From contig NZ_WHUV01000001.1 in NCBI RefSeq assembly GCF_009380155.1, positions 1,550,001 through 1,614,000 on the forward strand: 64,000 nucleotides of DNA. The letters run 5' to 3'. Source of the stretch: Pseudomonas piscis. GTDB taxonomy: Bacteria > Pseudomonadota > Gammaproteobacteria > Pseudomonadales > Pseudomonadaceae. Of the stretch, positions 20,342 to 29,181 are shown in pieces (position 1 is the stretch's first letter; every line of letters starts with the position of its first letter). The notes under the pieces are model-generated. The model saw only the letters and a program-made list of their open reading frames with translations. It was not told the origin of the DNA and made no database searches. Made by a program: the position numbers and the translations under genes.

Positions 20342-21310
20342 ATGATCGTTGACCGTCAAGGCAGGCGCTTTCGCAATCTGCGGATCAGCCTGACGTCAGC
20401 CTGCAATTACGCCTGTACCTACTGCGTGCCCAACGGCAAGCGGCTGGTGGCCGCCCAGGACGAGTTGTCGGCCGAGGCGATGGCCCGCGGCGTGGCCTAC
20501 CTGATCGAGGCGGCGGGCATCGAGCGCCTGCGTATCACCGGTGGCGAACCCCTGGTCAGTCCCAAGCTGGAAGCCTTTATGGGCGCGGTGGGGCGCATGG
20601 GCCTGGAAGACATCAGTCTGACCACCAATGGCCAGCTACTGGCCCGCAAGCTGCCGCTGCTGGTGGATGCCGGTATCTGCCGCATCAACGTTTCCCTCGA
20701 CACCCTGGACGCCGCGGCCTTTCGCGGTATCGCCCGTGGCGGCGACCTGGCCACGGTGCTCGACGGCCTGGGGCAGGCGCGGGCCGCGGGATTGAAGATC
20801 AAGGTCAACATGGTGCCGTTGCGCGGGCAGAACCTGGACCAGGTTATGCCGTTGCTCGATTACTGCCTCGAGCAGGGGTATGAGCTGCGCTTCATCGAGT
20901 TGATGCGCATGGGCCACCTGGCCAGCGACAACAACGCCTTCCTGCAGCAATTCGTCAGCCTGCGGCAATTGCTGGACCTGATCGGCCAGCGCTACGAGTA
21001 CCTCCAGGCCGACGCGCCGGTGGATGCCACGGCCGTGCGCTACCAGATTCCCGGCCTTGGCCACTTCGGCGTGATCGCCAACGAAAGCGTGCCGTTCTGC
21101 CGGACCTGCTCGCGCCTGCGGCTGTCGTCCACCGGCTGGTTGCACGGTTGCCTGTCGTCGAGCAATCGCCACTATGTCGGCGACCTGCTGGACAAGCCAC
21201 GGCACCAGGCCTTGCCAGCCTTGCAACGGCTGCTGGTCAAGGCCCTGGGCGACAAGCAGGATGTGGCCTTCTCAGGTGGTGCCACGGTGATGAAGATCAT
21301 CGGTGGTTGA
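20342..21310 (+). CDS. MoaA-family radical SAM protein (GTP 3',8-cyclase-like)
   Basis: 322 aa. The N-terminal radical SAM cluster motif CX3CX2C is CNYACTYC, with the S-adenosylmethionine motif RITGGEPLV. The C-terminal second [4Fe-4S] site is CRTCSRLRLSSTGWLHGC, and the protein ends in the MoaA GG tail (KIIGG). All elements needed for GTP cyclisation to the molybdopterin precursor are thus present. Pseudomonas genomes usually carry more than one moaA paralog and this copy is not beside other moa genes, so a specialised role is possible. Confidence 0.85.
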   Translation: MIVDRQGRRFRNLRISLTSACNYACTYCVPNGKRLVAAQDELSAEAMARGVAYLIEAAGIERLRITGGEPLVSPKLEAFMGAVGRMGLEDISLTTNGQLLARKLPLLVDAGICRINVSLDTLDAAAFRGIARGGDLATVLDGLGQARAAGLKIKVNMVPLRGQNLDQVMPLLDYCLEQGYELRFIELMRMGHLASDNNAFLQQFVSLRQLLDLIGQRYEYLQADAPVDATAVRYQIPGLGHFGVIANESVPFCRTCSRLRLSSTGWLHGCLSSSNRHYVGDLLDKPRHQALPALQRLLVKALGDKQDVAFSGGATVMKIIGG

Positions 21311-21411
21311 TCCTCTTGCGCAAACGCTGCCCTGCAAGTGCGGAGCTGGCGCGGAAGCTGCATCTCGTGGCCATTCGCCGGTTTTCCGTCACCGGATCTT
21401 GGAGGGGTAGG

Positions 21412-22014
21412 ATGCGTAGCCTGGTTTTGCTGCTGGCCTTTTTGGCGCTCGGCGGCTGCATGAATGTCAGTGATATGGGCGAAGGGGTGCGCTACCACCT
21501 GAGCGACGCGGGTGTGCTCGATCACAGCGATACCCGTCGCACCAGCTCGTTCCGCATTCAGCCTGATTCGTACATTTTCATCGCCCAGGGGCATTTCGTG
21601 CCGCCTGGCAATGCCTATCCACGGCCCAACGTAGTGGCCGAAGAGGCCTTCAACGGTTTCGTCGAGTATTTCCCCATGGTTCGCCGGGCCCGCGCTCCGG
21701 AAGGTCTCAACGAGGCCATGGCCGAGGCCCGCAGCCAGGGTGCGCACTACCTGCTCTATGCGCGTTTCGCCAAGGCCGACGATCGCATCGGCAACTCCGA
21801 TGAGTGGCTGGACCAGGAAGCGGTGGGCCGTCTTGGCATCGACACCAGCACCATCCAGATCATGTTGATCGAAACCAGCACCCAGTATCTGATCGATTCG
21901 GCGCGGATTCGCAGTCGCGGCGGTTTACTGACGTTCCACGATAACAAGCCACAAGACTTGCTCGGCCCGCCCTTGCAGCAATACGCTCGTAGCCTGTTGG
22001 GTCTGAGCGACTGA
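21412..22014 (+). CDS. Lipoprotein of the DUF4823 type
   Basis: 200 aa. The N-terminus [16 protein letters not shown] is a signal peptide ending in a lipobox (LGGC) for lipidation, so the protein is exported and anchored. The rest is a soluble domain of unknown function seen in pseudomonads. GGAGGGGTAGG precedes the ATG. It is followed by the DUF1285 gene after 17 bases, suggesting an operon. Confidence 0.8.
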   Translation: MRSLVLLLAFLALGGCMNVSDMGEGVRYHLSDAGVLDHSDTRRTSSFRIQPDSYIFIAQGHFVPPGNAYPRPNVVAEEAFNGFVEYFPMVRRARAPEGLNEAMAEARSQGAHYLLYARFAKADDRIGNSDEWLDQEAVGRLGIDTSTIQIMLIETSTQYLIDSARIRSRGGLLTFHDNKPQDLLGPPLQQYARSLLGLSD

Positions 22015-22031
22015 TTGACGAGGAGGGTGGC

Positions 22032-22595
22032 ATGAGTGGTCCAGGCAAAGCCAATGATCTGCTGGCGCAGATTCCCAAGGCCGAAAAAGGCCTGCCGCCG
22101 GTCCATTCATGGAACCCCGATTTCTGCGGCGATATCGACATGCGTATCGCCCGCGACGGCACCTGGTACTACCTGGGCACTCCCATCGGCCGCAAGCCCA
22201 TGGTCAAGTTGTTCTCCACCATCATCCGCCGCGATGGCGACGACTATTTCCTCGTCACTCCGGTGGAGAAGGTGGGGATCAAGGTCGACGATGCGCCCTT
22301 CGTCGCCGTGACCCTCGAGGTGCAAGGGCAGGGTGAAGACCAGGTGCTGCGCTTTGCCACCAATGTCGATGATCAGGTGTGGGCCGGCAACCAGCACCCG
22401 CTGCGGGTGGCCATCGATCCCCGGACCCAGGAGCCGGCGCCATATATCCTGGTTCGACACAATCTGGAGGCGCTGATCCACCGCAACGTCTTCTATCAGT
22501 TGGTGGACCTGGCGCAGACCCGCATCCTCGATGGCCAGAGCTGGCTCGGGGTGTGGAGCGACGGAGTGTTCTTCCCCATCGGCCAGGAGCCCTAG
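22032..22595 (+). CDS. DUF1285 domain-containing protein
   Basis: 187 aa cytoplasmic protein with a strong ribosome-binding site (AGGAGGG). The whole length matches the DUF1285 pattern ([32 protein letters not shown] split over several blocks, then PVEKVGIKV). The function is unknown. It lies directly after the DUF4823 lipoprotein gene on the same strand. Confidence 0.8.
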   Translation: MSGPGKANDLLAQIPKAEKGLPPVHSWNPDFCGDIDMRIARDGTWYYLGTPIGRKPMVKLFSTIIRRDGDDYFLVTPVEKVGIKVDDAPFVAVTLEVQGQGEDQVLRFATNVDDQVWAGNQHPLRVAIDPRTQEPAPYILVRHNLEALIHRNVFYQLVDLAQTRILDGQSWLGVWSDGVFFPIGQEP

Positions 22596-22740
22596 CCCTC
22601 CGGGATCCGTTTCAGGTTGCCAGCCGTTGCAGGCTCGCCGGGAAATGAGCGGGCGCAAGCCGCCCGGCCGCCTCGGGGACGTTTCGAACTGTTGTAAGAA
22701 GATATTTCTTGCTCTTCCTCGGACGTTTCATGTATCAAGC

Positions 22741-22762
22741 CGGACATGATCAAACATGTCCG
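22741..22762. promoter_or_regulatory. Palindromic operator over the GntR start codon
   Basis: CGGACATG and CATGTCCG are perfect 8-bp arms around ATCAAA. The left arm contains the ATG at 22746. The location fits autorepression by the encoded GntR protein. Confidence 0.6.
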
Positions 22763-23459
22763 ATTCGATAAGAAAAAAAGGGTGGTCGACGAACTGATCC
22801 GGCGTATTGAAAGCGGTCTGATGGAAGACGGCTCTCAACTGCCGGGCGAGCATCGCCTGGCCGAGGAATTCGGTGTCAGTCGCGGCACCTTGCGCGAGGC
22901 CCTGGCCGAGCTCAAGCGTCGCAACTACATCGCCACGCAAAGCGGGGTCGGTTCCATCGTCACCTTCGACGGTGTCGCCCTGGACCAGAACCACGGTTGG
23001 GCCCAGGCGCTGGCCGACAGCGGGGCACTGATCAATACCGAGGTGCTGCGCCTGGAGGCGATCTGCCGCCCGGATCTCAGGCATCGCCTGGGTACCGATC
23101 AGTTCATCGCCCTGGATCGGCGCCGGCGCAGCACCGACGGCCGGGTATTGTCCCTGGAGCGCTCGCTGATCCCCGCATCCGGTGGGTTGGAAGGCCTGCC
23201 CCGGGTCGGCCTGATCGATGATTCCCTGACCATAACCCTGGCTGCCTACGGCTATATCGGCGAGCGTGGCGACCAGTGGATCGGCGCCGAGCCGCTGAGC
23301 GTCGAAGATGCCGAACTGCTGGGGCGCGCCACAGGAGAGGTGTTCCTCAAGGCCCTGCGCACGACTTACGACCGCCAGGGGCGTTTCATGGAGCAGGTCG
23401 AGAGCCTGCTGGATCCGCAGCATTTCCGCATGCACCTGCAATTTGGAGAGTCCCAGTGA
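22746..23459 (+). CDS. GntR family (HutC/UTRA-type) transcriptional regulator
   Basis: 237 aa. The winged helix-turn-helix covers about residues 10-75 (LPGEHRLAEEFGVSRGTLREALAELKRR in consecutive motifs), followed by a UTRA ligand domain. It is the first gene of a four-gene set and overlaps the next gene by 4 bases (GTGA). No ribosome-binding site is visible before the only suitable ATG, and a weak promoter (TTGCTC, 16 bp, TGTATC) would start the mRNA within a few bases of it. It is comparable in position and class to E. coli YegW. A nucleoside- or sugar-type inducer is inferred. Confidence 0.88.
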   Translation: MIKHVRFDKKKRVVDELIRRIESGLMEDGSQLPGEHRLAEEFGVSRGTLREALAELKRRNYIATQSGVGSIVTFDGVALDQNHGWAQALADSGALINTEVLRLEAICRPDLRHRLGTDQFIALDRRRRSTDGRVLSLERSLIPASGGLEGLPRVGLIDDSLTITLAAYGYIGERGDQWIGAEPLSVEDAELLGRATGEVFLKALRTTYDRQGRFMEQVESLLDPQHFRMHLQFGESQ

Positions 23460-24454
23460 GCCCGCTGCAGCGGGCACTTGGCGCTTTTTATGGACTGGCC
23501 CTGGGCGACGCCCTGGGCATGCCCACCCAATCCCTGAGTCGTGAGCAGATCCTGCAGCGCTTCGGGACCATCCATACTCTGGAGGACGCCGGCCCGGACC
23601 AGCCGATAGCCGCCAATATGCCCAGGGGCTCGATCACCGACGACACCGAGCAAGCCATCCTGGTGGGCCAGTTGCTGGTCCGCGGCCACGGGCGGATCGC
23701 GCCTCAGGAGCTGGCCCAGAGCCTGATCGACTGGGAAGCGGCGATGCAGGCCAGGGGCTCCCAGGACCTGCTCGGCCCTTCCACCAAGCACGCTATCGAA
23801 ATGATCCTCGCCGGCCATTCGGTGGAGGAGGCGGGGCGCTACGGCACCACCAATGGCGCGGCCATGCGGATCACCCCGGTGGGCATCGCCAGCGACGTGG
23901 CGGCGCCCGAGGCATTCATCCTAGCGGTGGTCCAGGCCTGCCAGGTGACCCACAACACCAGCCTGGGCATCGCCAGTGCCGCCGCTGTCGCGGCAGTGGT
24001 CTCCGCTGGTATCAATGGTGCGTCCCTGGGTGACGCTCTGGCCCTGGGGCGGCAGATCGCCAACCAGGCCGAGGTGCAGGGGCACTGGGTGGCCGGCGCG
24101 AGCATGGCGGCCCGGCTGCAATGGGCCGCGACCCTGGGTGTGGCTGGCGACAAGGCCGGATTCGCCCAGACCCTGTATGAACTGGTCGGTACGTCGGTGG
24201 CTTCCCAGGAGTCGGTGGTGGCCAGCTTCGCCCTGGCCGGGCAAGTGGCGCAGGGCCGGTTGGAGCCGTTCGAGGCCCTGTGCATGGCGGCCAGCCTGGG
24301 CGGCGATACCGATACCATCGCGGCGATCCTGGGCGCCATGCTCGGTGCCTGCCAGGGCTTACAGTGCTGGCCTGGCGAGTTGATCGCCCTGTTGCGGCAA
24401 GTCAATGGGCTGGACCTGCAGCCTCTGGTAGAACAACTGCTGGCCCTGCGCTGA
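23456..24454 (+). CDS. ADP-ribosylglycohydrolase family protein (YegU-like)
   Basis: 332 aa, full-length ARH fold. The metal-site residues are intact: ITDDTEQA early and GGDTDTIAAILGAMLGA late, which bind two magnesium ions. Family members cleave N-glycosidic bonds to ribose (ADP-ribosyl-arginine, dinitrogenase reductase) and some probably act on small nucleosides. The GTG start overlaps the GntR stop. Sitting between a GntR regulator, a base/nucleoside permease and a PfkB kinase, it more likely degrades a small ribosyl compound than reverses protein modification. That is inference. Confidence 0.88.
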   Translation: MSPLQRALGAFYGLALGDALGMPTQSLSREQILQRFGTIHTLEDAGPDQPIAANMPRGSITDDTEQAILVGQLLVRGHGRIAPQELAQSLIDWEAAMQARGSQDLLGPSTKHAIEMILAGHSVEEAGRYGTTNGAAMRITPVGIASDVAAPEAFILAVVQACQVTHNTSLGIASAAAVAAVVSAGINGASLGDALALGRQIANQAEVQGHWVAGASMAARLQWAATLGVAGDKAGFAQTLYELVGTSVASQESVVASFALAGQVAQGRLEPFEALCMAASLGGDTDTIAAILGAMLGACQGLQCWPGELIALLRQVNGLDLQPLVEQLLALR

Positions 24455-24507
24455 GTCGCCGGGCTTGTTGCTGCATCGTCGGCAAGCTGCCGATCGTCAG
24501 GGAAAGC

Positions 24508-24537
24508 CCGGTGCCTGCCAGACCACGCAGGCGCCGG
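24508..24537. other. GC-rich hairpin between ARH and permease genes
   Basis: An 11-bp stem (CCGG.GCCTGC pairing GCAGGC.CCGG) with an 8-base loop lies about 78 bases before the permease ATG. No T-run follows, so it may set relative expression in the operon rather than end it. Confidence 0.4.
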
Positions 24538-24614
24538 ATATGGCCGGGAATGCCGGGACGTTCAACGACTTCCGAAATTGCCTGACACCACAATAATGGC
24601 AAGGAGCGTCAAAC

Positions 24615-26081
24615 ATGAGTTCATCGACAGGCGGGCAGGGTGCCGGGCAACTGGAGACCCGGGGTATCGAGCCGGTTCCCGAGGCGGAGTGCAACGGTCA
24701 TCCGCTGCAACTGTTCTGGGTCTGGTTTGCGGCCAACATCAGCATCCTGGGCTTGCCCCTCGGGGCGACGCTGGTGGCTTTTCGTGGGTTGTCGATCTGG
24801 CAGGTGCTGTTGGTGGCGATCCTCGGGTCGGTGGGGTCGTTCGCGGTGGTCGGCCTGATCTCCGTGGCTGGCCGACGGGGACGGGCGCCAAGCCTGACCC
24901 TGTCCCGGGCCATCTTCGGTGTGCGTGGCAACATCGGCCCGACCCTGGTGTCGATGCTGTCCCGGGTGGGCTGGGAAACGGTCAATACCACCACTGCGGC
25001 CTTCGTCCTGCTGTCCCTGAGCTCGATCCTCTTCCAGACCCCGGCCTCGGCCAAGGACGCACCGCTGCTGACCTTGCTGTTCATCGCCATCTTCGTCCTG
25101 CTGACCCTGAGCGTGTCCGGCCTGGGCCATGCCACCTTGCTGCTGATCCAGAAGTGGGCGACCTACGGCTTCGGTGCGTTGAACGTGCTGGTGGGCGGTT
25201 TTCTCTGTGCCACCATCGACTGGACGGCGGTGTTCAACGCCTCGCCGGCGCCCATGAGCGCGATGATCATCGGCATTGGCACCATGGCCGCCGGCACCGG
25301 GATCGGCTGGGCCAGCTCCGGCGCGGACATGTCGCGCTACCAGCAGCGCTCGGTCACTGCCGGCCGCCTGGTGGCCTCGGCGGCCTTTGGTGCCGGCATC
25401 CCGTTGGTGCTGCTGATCACCCTGGGCGGGCTGCTATCGGTGGGCAATGACCACCTGGCGTCGGCGGTGGATCCGATCATCGCCATCCGTGACATGCTGC
25501 CGACCTGGATGGCGGTGCCATACCTGGTCGCCGCCTTTGGCGGGTTGCTGCTATCGAACAACCTGTCGGTGTATTCCGCCGGGCTCACCGCCCTGACCCT
25601 GGGCCTCAAGGTCAAGCGCGTCTATGCGGTGCTGGTGGACATCGTGGCGATCTTCATCGGCTCGATCTACTTCATGCTGATCGCCGAGAGCTTCTATGGC
25701 CCCTTCATCAGTTTCATTTCCCTGTTGGCGGTACCCATCACCGCCTGGGTGGGGGTCTTCGTGATGGATCTGGTCCACCGTCACCACTACAGCGCCGCCG
25801 ACTTGCTGGATGTCAGTCCCACCAGTGCCTACTGGTACCAGGGCGGTATCGAGTGGCGGGCGTTTGGCGCCTGGGTGCTGGCCATCGTCCTGGGGTTCTG
25901 CTTCACCAGCATCGGCACCACCGCCGAGGGTGTCTGGTTCACCGGGCCGCTGGCTGATTCCTGGCTGGGCCAGAACGGCCTGGGCTGGGTCATCACCTTC
26001 CTGGTCGCCGGTGGCGGTTATGGGCTCCTGGGCGGGGCTCGCGATCGACGCGCCGCTTTCATCGAGCAGGCCAATGCCTAG
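24615..26081 (+). CDS. NCS1 family purine/pyrimidine (cytosine-type) permease
   Basis: 488 aa integral membrane protein with about 12 hydrophobic helices. It resembles CodB and PuuT-type transporters of the nucleobase:cation symporter-1 family (N-terminal NGHPLQLFWVWFAANISILG, then GRRGRAPSLTLSRAIFG). AAGGAG precedes the ATG. The gene overlaps the kinase gene by 8 bases. In the similar E. coli yeg set the transporter is YegT of the MFS nucleoside family, so a different transporter class fills the same slot here. Confidence 0.9.
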   Translation: MSSSTGGQGAGQLETRGIEPVPEAECNGHPLQLFWVWFAANISILGLPLGATLVAFRGLSIWQVLLVAILGSVGSFAVVGLISVAGRRGRAPSLTLSRAIFGVRGNIGPTLVSMLSRVGWETVNTTTAAFVLLSLSSILFQTPASAKDAPLLTLLFIAIFVLLTLSVSGLGHATLLLIQKWATYGFGALNVLVGGFLCATIDWTAVFNASPAPMSAMIIGIGTMAAGTGIGWASSGADMSRYQQRSVTAGRLVASAAFGAGIPLVLLITLGGLLSVGNDHLASAVDPIIAIRDMLPTWMAVPYLVAAFGGLLLSNNLSVYSAGLTALTLGLKVKRVYAVLVDIVAIFIGSIYFMLIAESFYGPFISFISLLAVPITAWVGVFVMDLVHRHHYSAADLLDVSPTSAYWYQGGIEWRAFGAWVLAIVLGFCFTSIGTTAEGVWFTGPLADSWLGQNGLGWVITFLVAGGGYGLLGGARDRRAAFIEQANA

Positions 26082-26994
26082 GTTGCTGCACAGCGGCCAG
26101 GTCATCGTCGACCTGGTCATGGACGTGCCCGGCCTGCCGTCACCAGGCGGCGATGTGCTGGCCCGGTCGGCGAGCTTCGAGGCCGGTGGCGGTTTCAATG
26201 TCATGGCGGCGGCGGCGCGCAGCGGTATGCCGGTGGTCTATCTCGGCCGTCATGGCCAGGGTCGCTTCGGCGACCTGGTACGCGCGGCGATGCAGGCCGA
26301 AGGCATTCGCCTGAGCCTGGCTTGCAGCCCCGGTGCCGACACTGGTGTGTGCGTGGCGCTGACCGATGACAGTGCCGAGCGCACCTTCATCTCCCATATC
26401 GGCGCCGAGGGCGAGTTGTCGGCCGAGGACCTGGCCCAGGTAACGGTGACAGCCACAGACTACTTGTACGTCAGTGGCTACAGCCTGTTGCAGGCGCACA
26501 AGGCCCAGGCCCTGCTCGACTGGTTGCTGGAGCTACCGGCCACGCTGCCGCTGATGTTCGACCCGGGGCCGCTACTGGCTTTGGTGGAACCGGCGCTGCT
26601 GGCGGCCTTGCTGCCCCGGGTGGATATCTGGAGCAGCAATCGCGCCGAGGCCCTGCAGTTCACCGCTAGCCAGGACATCGCCGAGGCCATGCTGCGGCTG
26701 GCCCCGCAACTGGCCCGCGAGGCATTGATGGTGCTGCGCGACGGTGCCCAGGGCTGCTGGCTCAACCAGCAGGGCGAGGCGGTGCGGGTACCTGGATTCA
26801 CAGTCGAGGCGGTGGACAGCAACGGTGCCGGGGATGCCCACGCCGGGGTGTTCATCGCCGCGCTGGCCGCTGGCCTCGCACCCCTGGCCGCCGCGCGCCG
26901 GGCCAATGCGGCGGCGGCCCTGGCGGTGACGCGCCGGGGGCCGGCCACCGCTCCTCGCAGCGCCGAGGTGGATGTGCTGCTACGGGCCGGTTGA
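26074..26994 (+). CDS. PfkB family carbohydrate/nucleoside kinase (YegV-like)
   Basis: 306 aa ribokinase-fold enzyme. The N-terminal substrate motif with GGDVLARSASFEAGGGFNV and the C-terminal DSNGAGDAHAGVF (catalytic Asp and anion hole) are intact. It would phosphorylate a ribose-like product or a nucleoside. Its ATG lies inside the end of the permease gene, so it is coupled to it. The true substrate is unknown; together with the ARH enzyme it suggests uptake, glycosidic cleavage and phosphorylation of a ribosyl compound. Confidence 0.88.
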   Translation: MPRLLHSGQVIVDLVMDVPGLPSPGGDVLARSASFEAGGGFNVMAAAARSGMPVVYLGRHGQGRFGDLVRAAMQAEGIRLSLACSPGADTGVCVALTDDSAERTFISHIGAEGELSAEDLAQVTVTATDYLYVSGYSLLQAHKAQALLDWLLELPATLPLMFDPGPLLALVEPALLAALLPRVDIWSSNRAEALQFTASQDIAEAMLRLAPQLAREALMVLRDGAQGCWLNQQGEAVRVPGFTVEAVDSNGAGDAHAGVFIAALAAGLAPLAAARRANAAAALAVTRRGPATAPRSAEVDVLLRAG

Positions 26995-26999
26995 AGGCT

Positions 27000-27380
27000 T
27001 CAGCCGGCTTTGCGCAGGGCCTCGATCAACTCCTGCTTGCGCATCCGCGAGCGTCCCGCAATGTTCTTCACCCGCGCCTCCTGGAGCAGGCTGTCCTTGC
27101 TCTGGGTGGCCAGCGACGCCTTGCTGTTACGCGGATGGCCCTCGCGGCTCGCGGCTGCGCGCCGGGCTGAGTCGCTGCGGGCCCGGGCCTTGTCCGCCGG
27201 GTGCTTGTCCCTGCCGGAGCCTCCGGCCCGCTCGCCACCGCCGGACTGCTTGTTGACCGTGGCCCAGGCCCTGGCTTCGGCCTCTTCCGGGGGCAGGCCG
27301 CGTTCTTCATAGCTGGCCTCGATGGCCGCCGCCTTGCGGCGCTGGGCCAGGGTGTACTTGGCTTTGCTTCCTCGAGTCAT
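27000..27380 (-). CDS. Small basic protein with C-terminal Rho_N (SAP-like) domain
   Basis: 126 aa. The C-terminal 35 residues (KDSLLQEARVKNIAGRSRMR then KQELIEALRKAG) match the Rho N-terminal SAP-like nucleic-acid-binding motif. The middle is Ser/Arg/Gly-rich and disordered. The N-terminal part (LAQRRKAAAIEASYEERGLP, then AEARAWATVNK) is conserved in pseudomonad 'plasmid stabilisation' annotations. The ATG at 27380 is preferred for its GAGGAAAG site. It is convergent with the kinase gene, with only 5 bases between. Stress or DNA binding is likely but unproven. Confidence 0.75.
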   Translation of the reverse strand: MTRGSKAKYTLAQRRKAAAIEASYEERGLPPEEAEARAWATVNKQSGGGERAGGSGRDKHPADKARARSDSARRAAASREGHPRNSKASLATQSKDSLLQEARVKNIAGRSRMRKQELIEALRKAG

Positions 27381-27441
27381 GGCATCTTTCCTCTTGGATC
27401 CTGGCAAGCAGGACTGGCTGGATGACAGCGCGAATGGCCCG

Positions 27442-27768
27442 TTACTGGCTGCTGCCTTCGGAGCCCGAGCCGCCGGTGGTGGTCTTGGAGCCGGTACCGC
27501 TCTTGCCGTTGTCCGGCGTCCCGGAGTCCAGGGTGCCGGCGCCGCCCTGGCGGCCGTTGTCGTTGCCCTGGATCCGTGGATCGGTGCCGGTGGCTGGTGG
27601 CAACGAGCCCTCGTCCATGGTCGGCGGGTTGATGTTGATCTTCGGTGAGCCTTGGGTGGCCGGGGACTTGGGGCCTTCCACGGGGTTGGTGGGGCCGGTG
27701 GAGCCGGCCACGGCCGCGCTGGACAACAGCCCGGCCAGGACCAGGGCAGAGAGTTGGACCTTGATCAT
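27442..27768 (-). CDS. Small secreted Gly/Pro/Thr-rich protein of unknown function
   Basis: 108 aa. A clear signal peptide (MIKVQLSALVLAGLLSSAAVAG) is followed by a low-complexity Gly/Ser/Pro/Thr region with no recognised domain. GGAGG lies at good spacing before the ATG. It is probably a periplasmic or surface protein. It lies between the Rho_N gene and the MFS gene, all on the minus strand. Confidence 0.65.
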   Translation of the reverse strand: MIKVQLSALVLAGLLSSAAVAGSTGPTNPVEGPKSPATQGSPKININPPTMDEGSLPPATGTDPRIQGNDNGRQGGAGTLDSGTPDNGKSGTGSKTTTGGSGSEGSSQ

Positions 27769-27852
27769 GATGTCGCCTCCATTCGTTAGAGTCGCTACCT
27801 GATATTGGTCCGCCCGGACGGGGCCTTGGTGCCGGGGACGCGACGAACGGTG

Positions 27853-29067
27853 TCAGGCTTCCCGGGCCAGGAGTCGCTGGCGCTGCCGCCAGCCCAGGCG
27901 TCCGAGGCTGATCAGCCAGTTCAGCACGGCGATCGCCAAGACGGTGGACAGCAGGGCCTGGATGCCGGAGCCGACGATGAGCCTGCCGGCCAGCCAGGGG
28001 AAGCCGAACACGCCGATGAAATAGGCCAGGCTGAACAGCAGCAATGCCTGGGAGGTACAGCCTGGCGGTGCCTCGTTGGCGGCCTGGGCATTGATCACCG
28101 AGTAGGTCAAGCCATAGCCGACCCCGAGCACCATGGCAGCCAGCAAGTAGCTGGTGCTGCTGTCCACAACGAACAGCAACAGCAGGACCGCCACCACCAT
28201 CAGCCCCGACAGCAGGCAGGCGGCGCGGTACGGATCACGCTTGACCACCAGGCCGGCCAGCAGCATCCGGCTGGCGATGGCCGCGCTCATGAAACCGATG
28301 AAGAACAGCGAGTAATCCACGCCCCTGGAGGGGCCGTAGCTGGTCTGGAAACTCGACAAGCCGCCGAAGACGCAACCGCCCAGGCCCACCATCAGGATCG
28401 GCAGCGACGCCCCGGACCTGAGGACGCGGGCACTGCCACTCCAGGTGATTCGTGCCGCAGTGGCCTGCAGGTGGTTGGCCTGGTTGCGCAACTGGCCAGC
28501 CAGCCTCCAGAAGATCAGCACGCCCAGCAGGCTGGCTGCCGCAGCGATGAAAAAAGCGCTGCTCAACGGATAGCCCAGGGCACTGGCCAGGCGCCCCAGC
28601 AGTGGCGCGCTGCCGATGCCGGTCATCATGCTGCCCGAGAGCAGGGCGAAGTAGCGGGCTCGGTGGGCCGGCTCCACTAGCATGGCGACGATGATCGGGC
28701 CCAGGGTATAGAACACCCCCCAGCCCAGCCCCAGGAGCAGGCCGAACCCCAGCAGCACCGGGCCAACCCCCGGGCTCAGGGCGAACCCCAGGCAGGCCAC
28801 GGCCAGCAGGCTGCCGAACCAGGTCACCGAGCGGGCGGCGCCGAGCCAGTCCGAAAGGTGGCCGGATCCGATCACCGCGGCGAAAGTGCTGAGCATCGCC
28901 ACGGCAAGCACTTGGCCGGCGTCCTGTTCGTTGCCGCCGTGGCTGCCGATCAGCAACGCCAGGAGGAAGGTCGAGCCATAGGACAGCGACAACAGGTAGC
29001 TGCCCAGGCAGAGCAAGCCGAACACCGGGCCGGGGACGCGGGTGGCCGGGATAGAACAGGGGGACAT
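27853..29067 (-). CDS. MFS family transporter
   Basis: 404 aa with about 12 hydrophobic helices and the loop-2/3 signature GSGHLSDWLGAARSV of the major facilitator superfamily. The central loop (RNQANHLQATAARITWSG) splits the two six-helix halves. AGAGG precedes the ATG. The substrate cannot be told. The next gene downstream is a small secreted protein 84 bases away. Confidence 0.85.
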   Translation of the reverse strand: MSPCSIPATRVPGPVFGLLCLGSYLLSLSYGSTFLLALLIGSHGGNEQDAGQVLAVAMLSTFAAVIGSGHLSDWLGAARSVTWFGSLLAVACLGFALSPGVGPVLLGFGLLLGLGWGVFYTLGPIIVAMLVEPAHRARYFALLSGSMMTGIGSAPLLGRLASALGYPLSSAFFIAAAASLLGVLIFWRLAGQLRNQANHLQATAARITWSGSARVLRSGASLPILMVGLGGCVFGGLSSFQTSYGPSRGVDYSLFFIGFMSAAIASRMLLAGLVVKRDPYRAACLLSGLMVVAVLLLLFVVDSSTSYLLAAMVLGVGYGLTYSVINAQAANEAPPGCTSQALLLFSLAYFIGVFGFPWLAGRLIVGSGIQALLSTVLAIAVLNWLISLGRLGWRQRQRLLAREA

Positions 29068-29181
29068 GCAGGCGCCTCTTTATGCTTGTGGTTATGCGGG
29101 GCTTTCTAGCATGACGGTGGCGGGTGTTGGTTGTATTCCTCGCTGCCTCAGGGTTAGCCGGCAGCGGAGTAAAAGCGGGCG

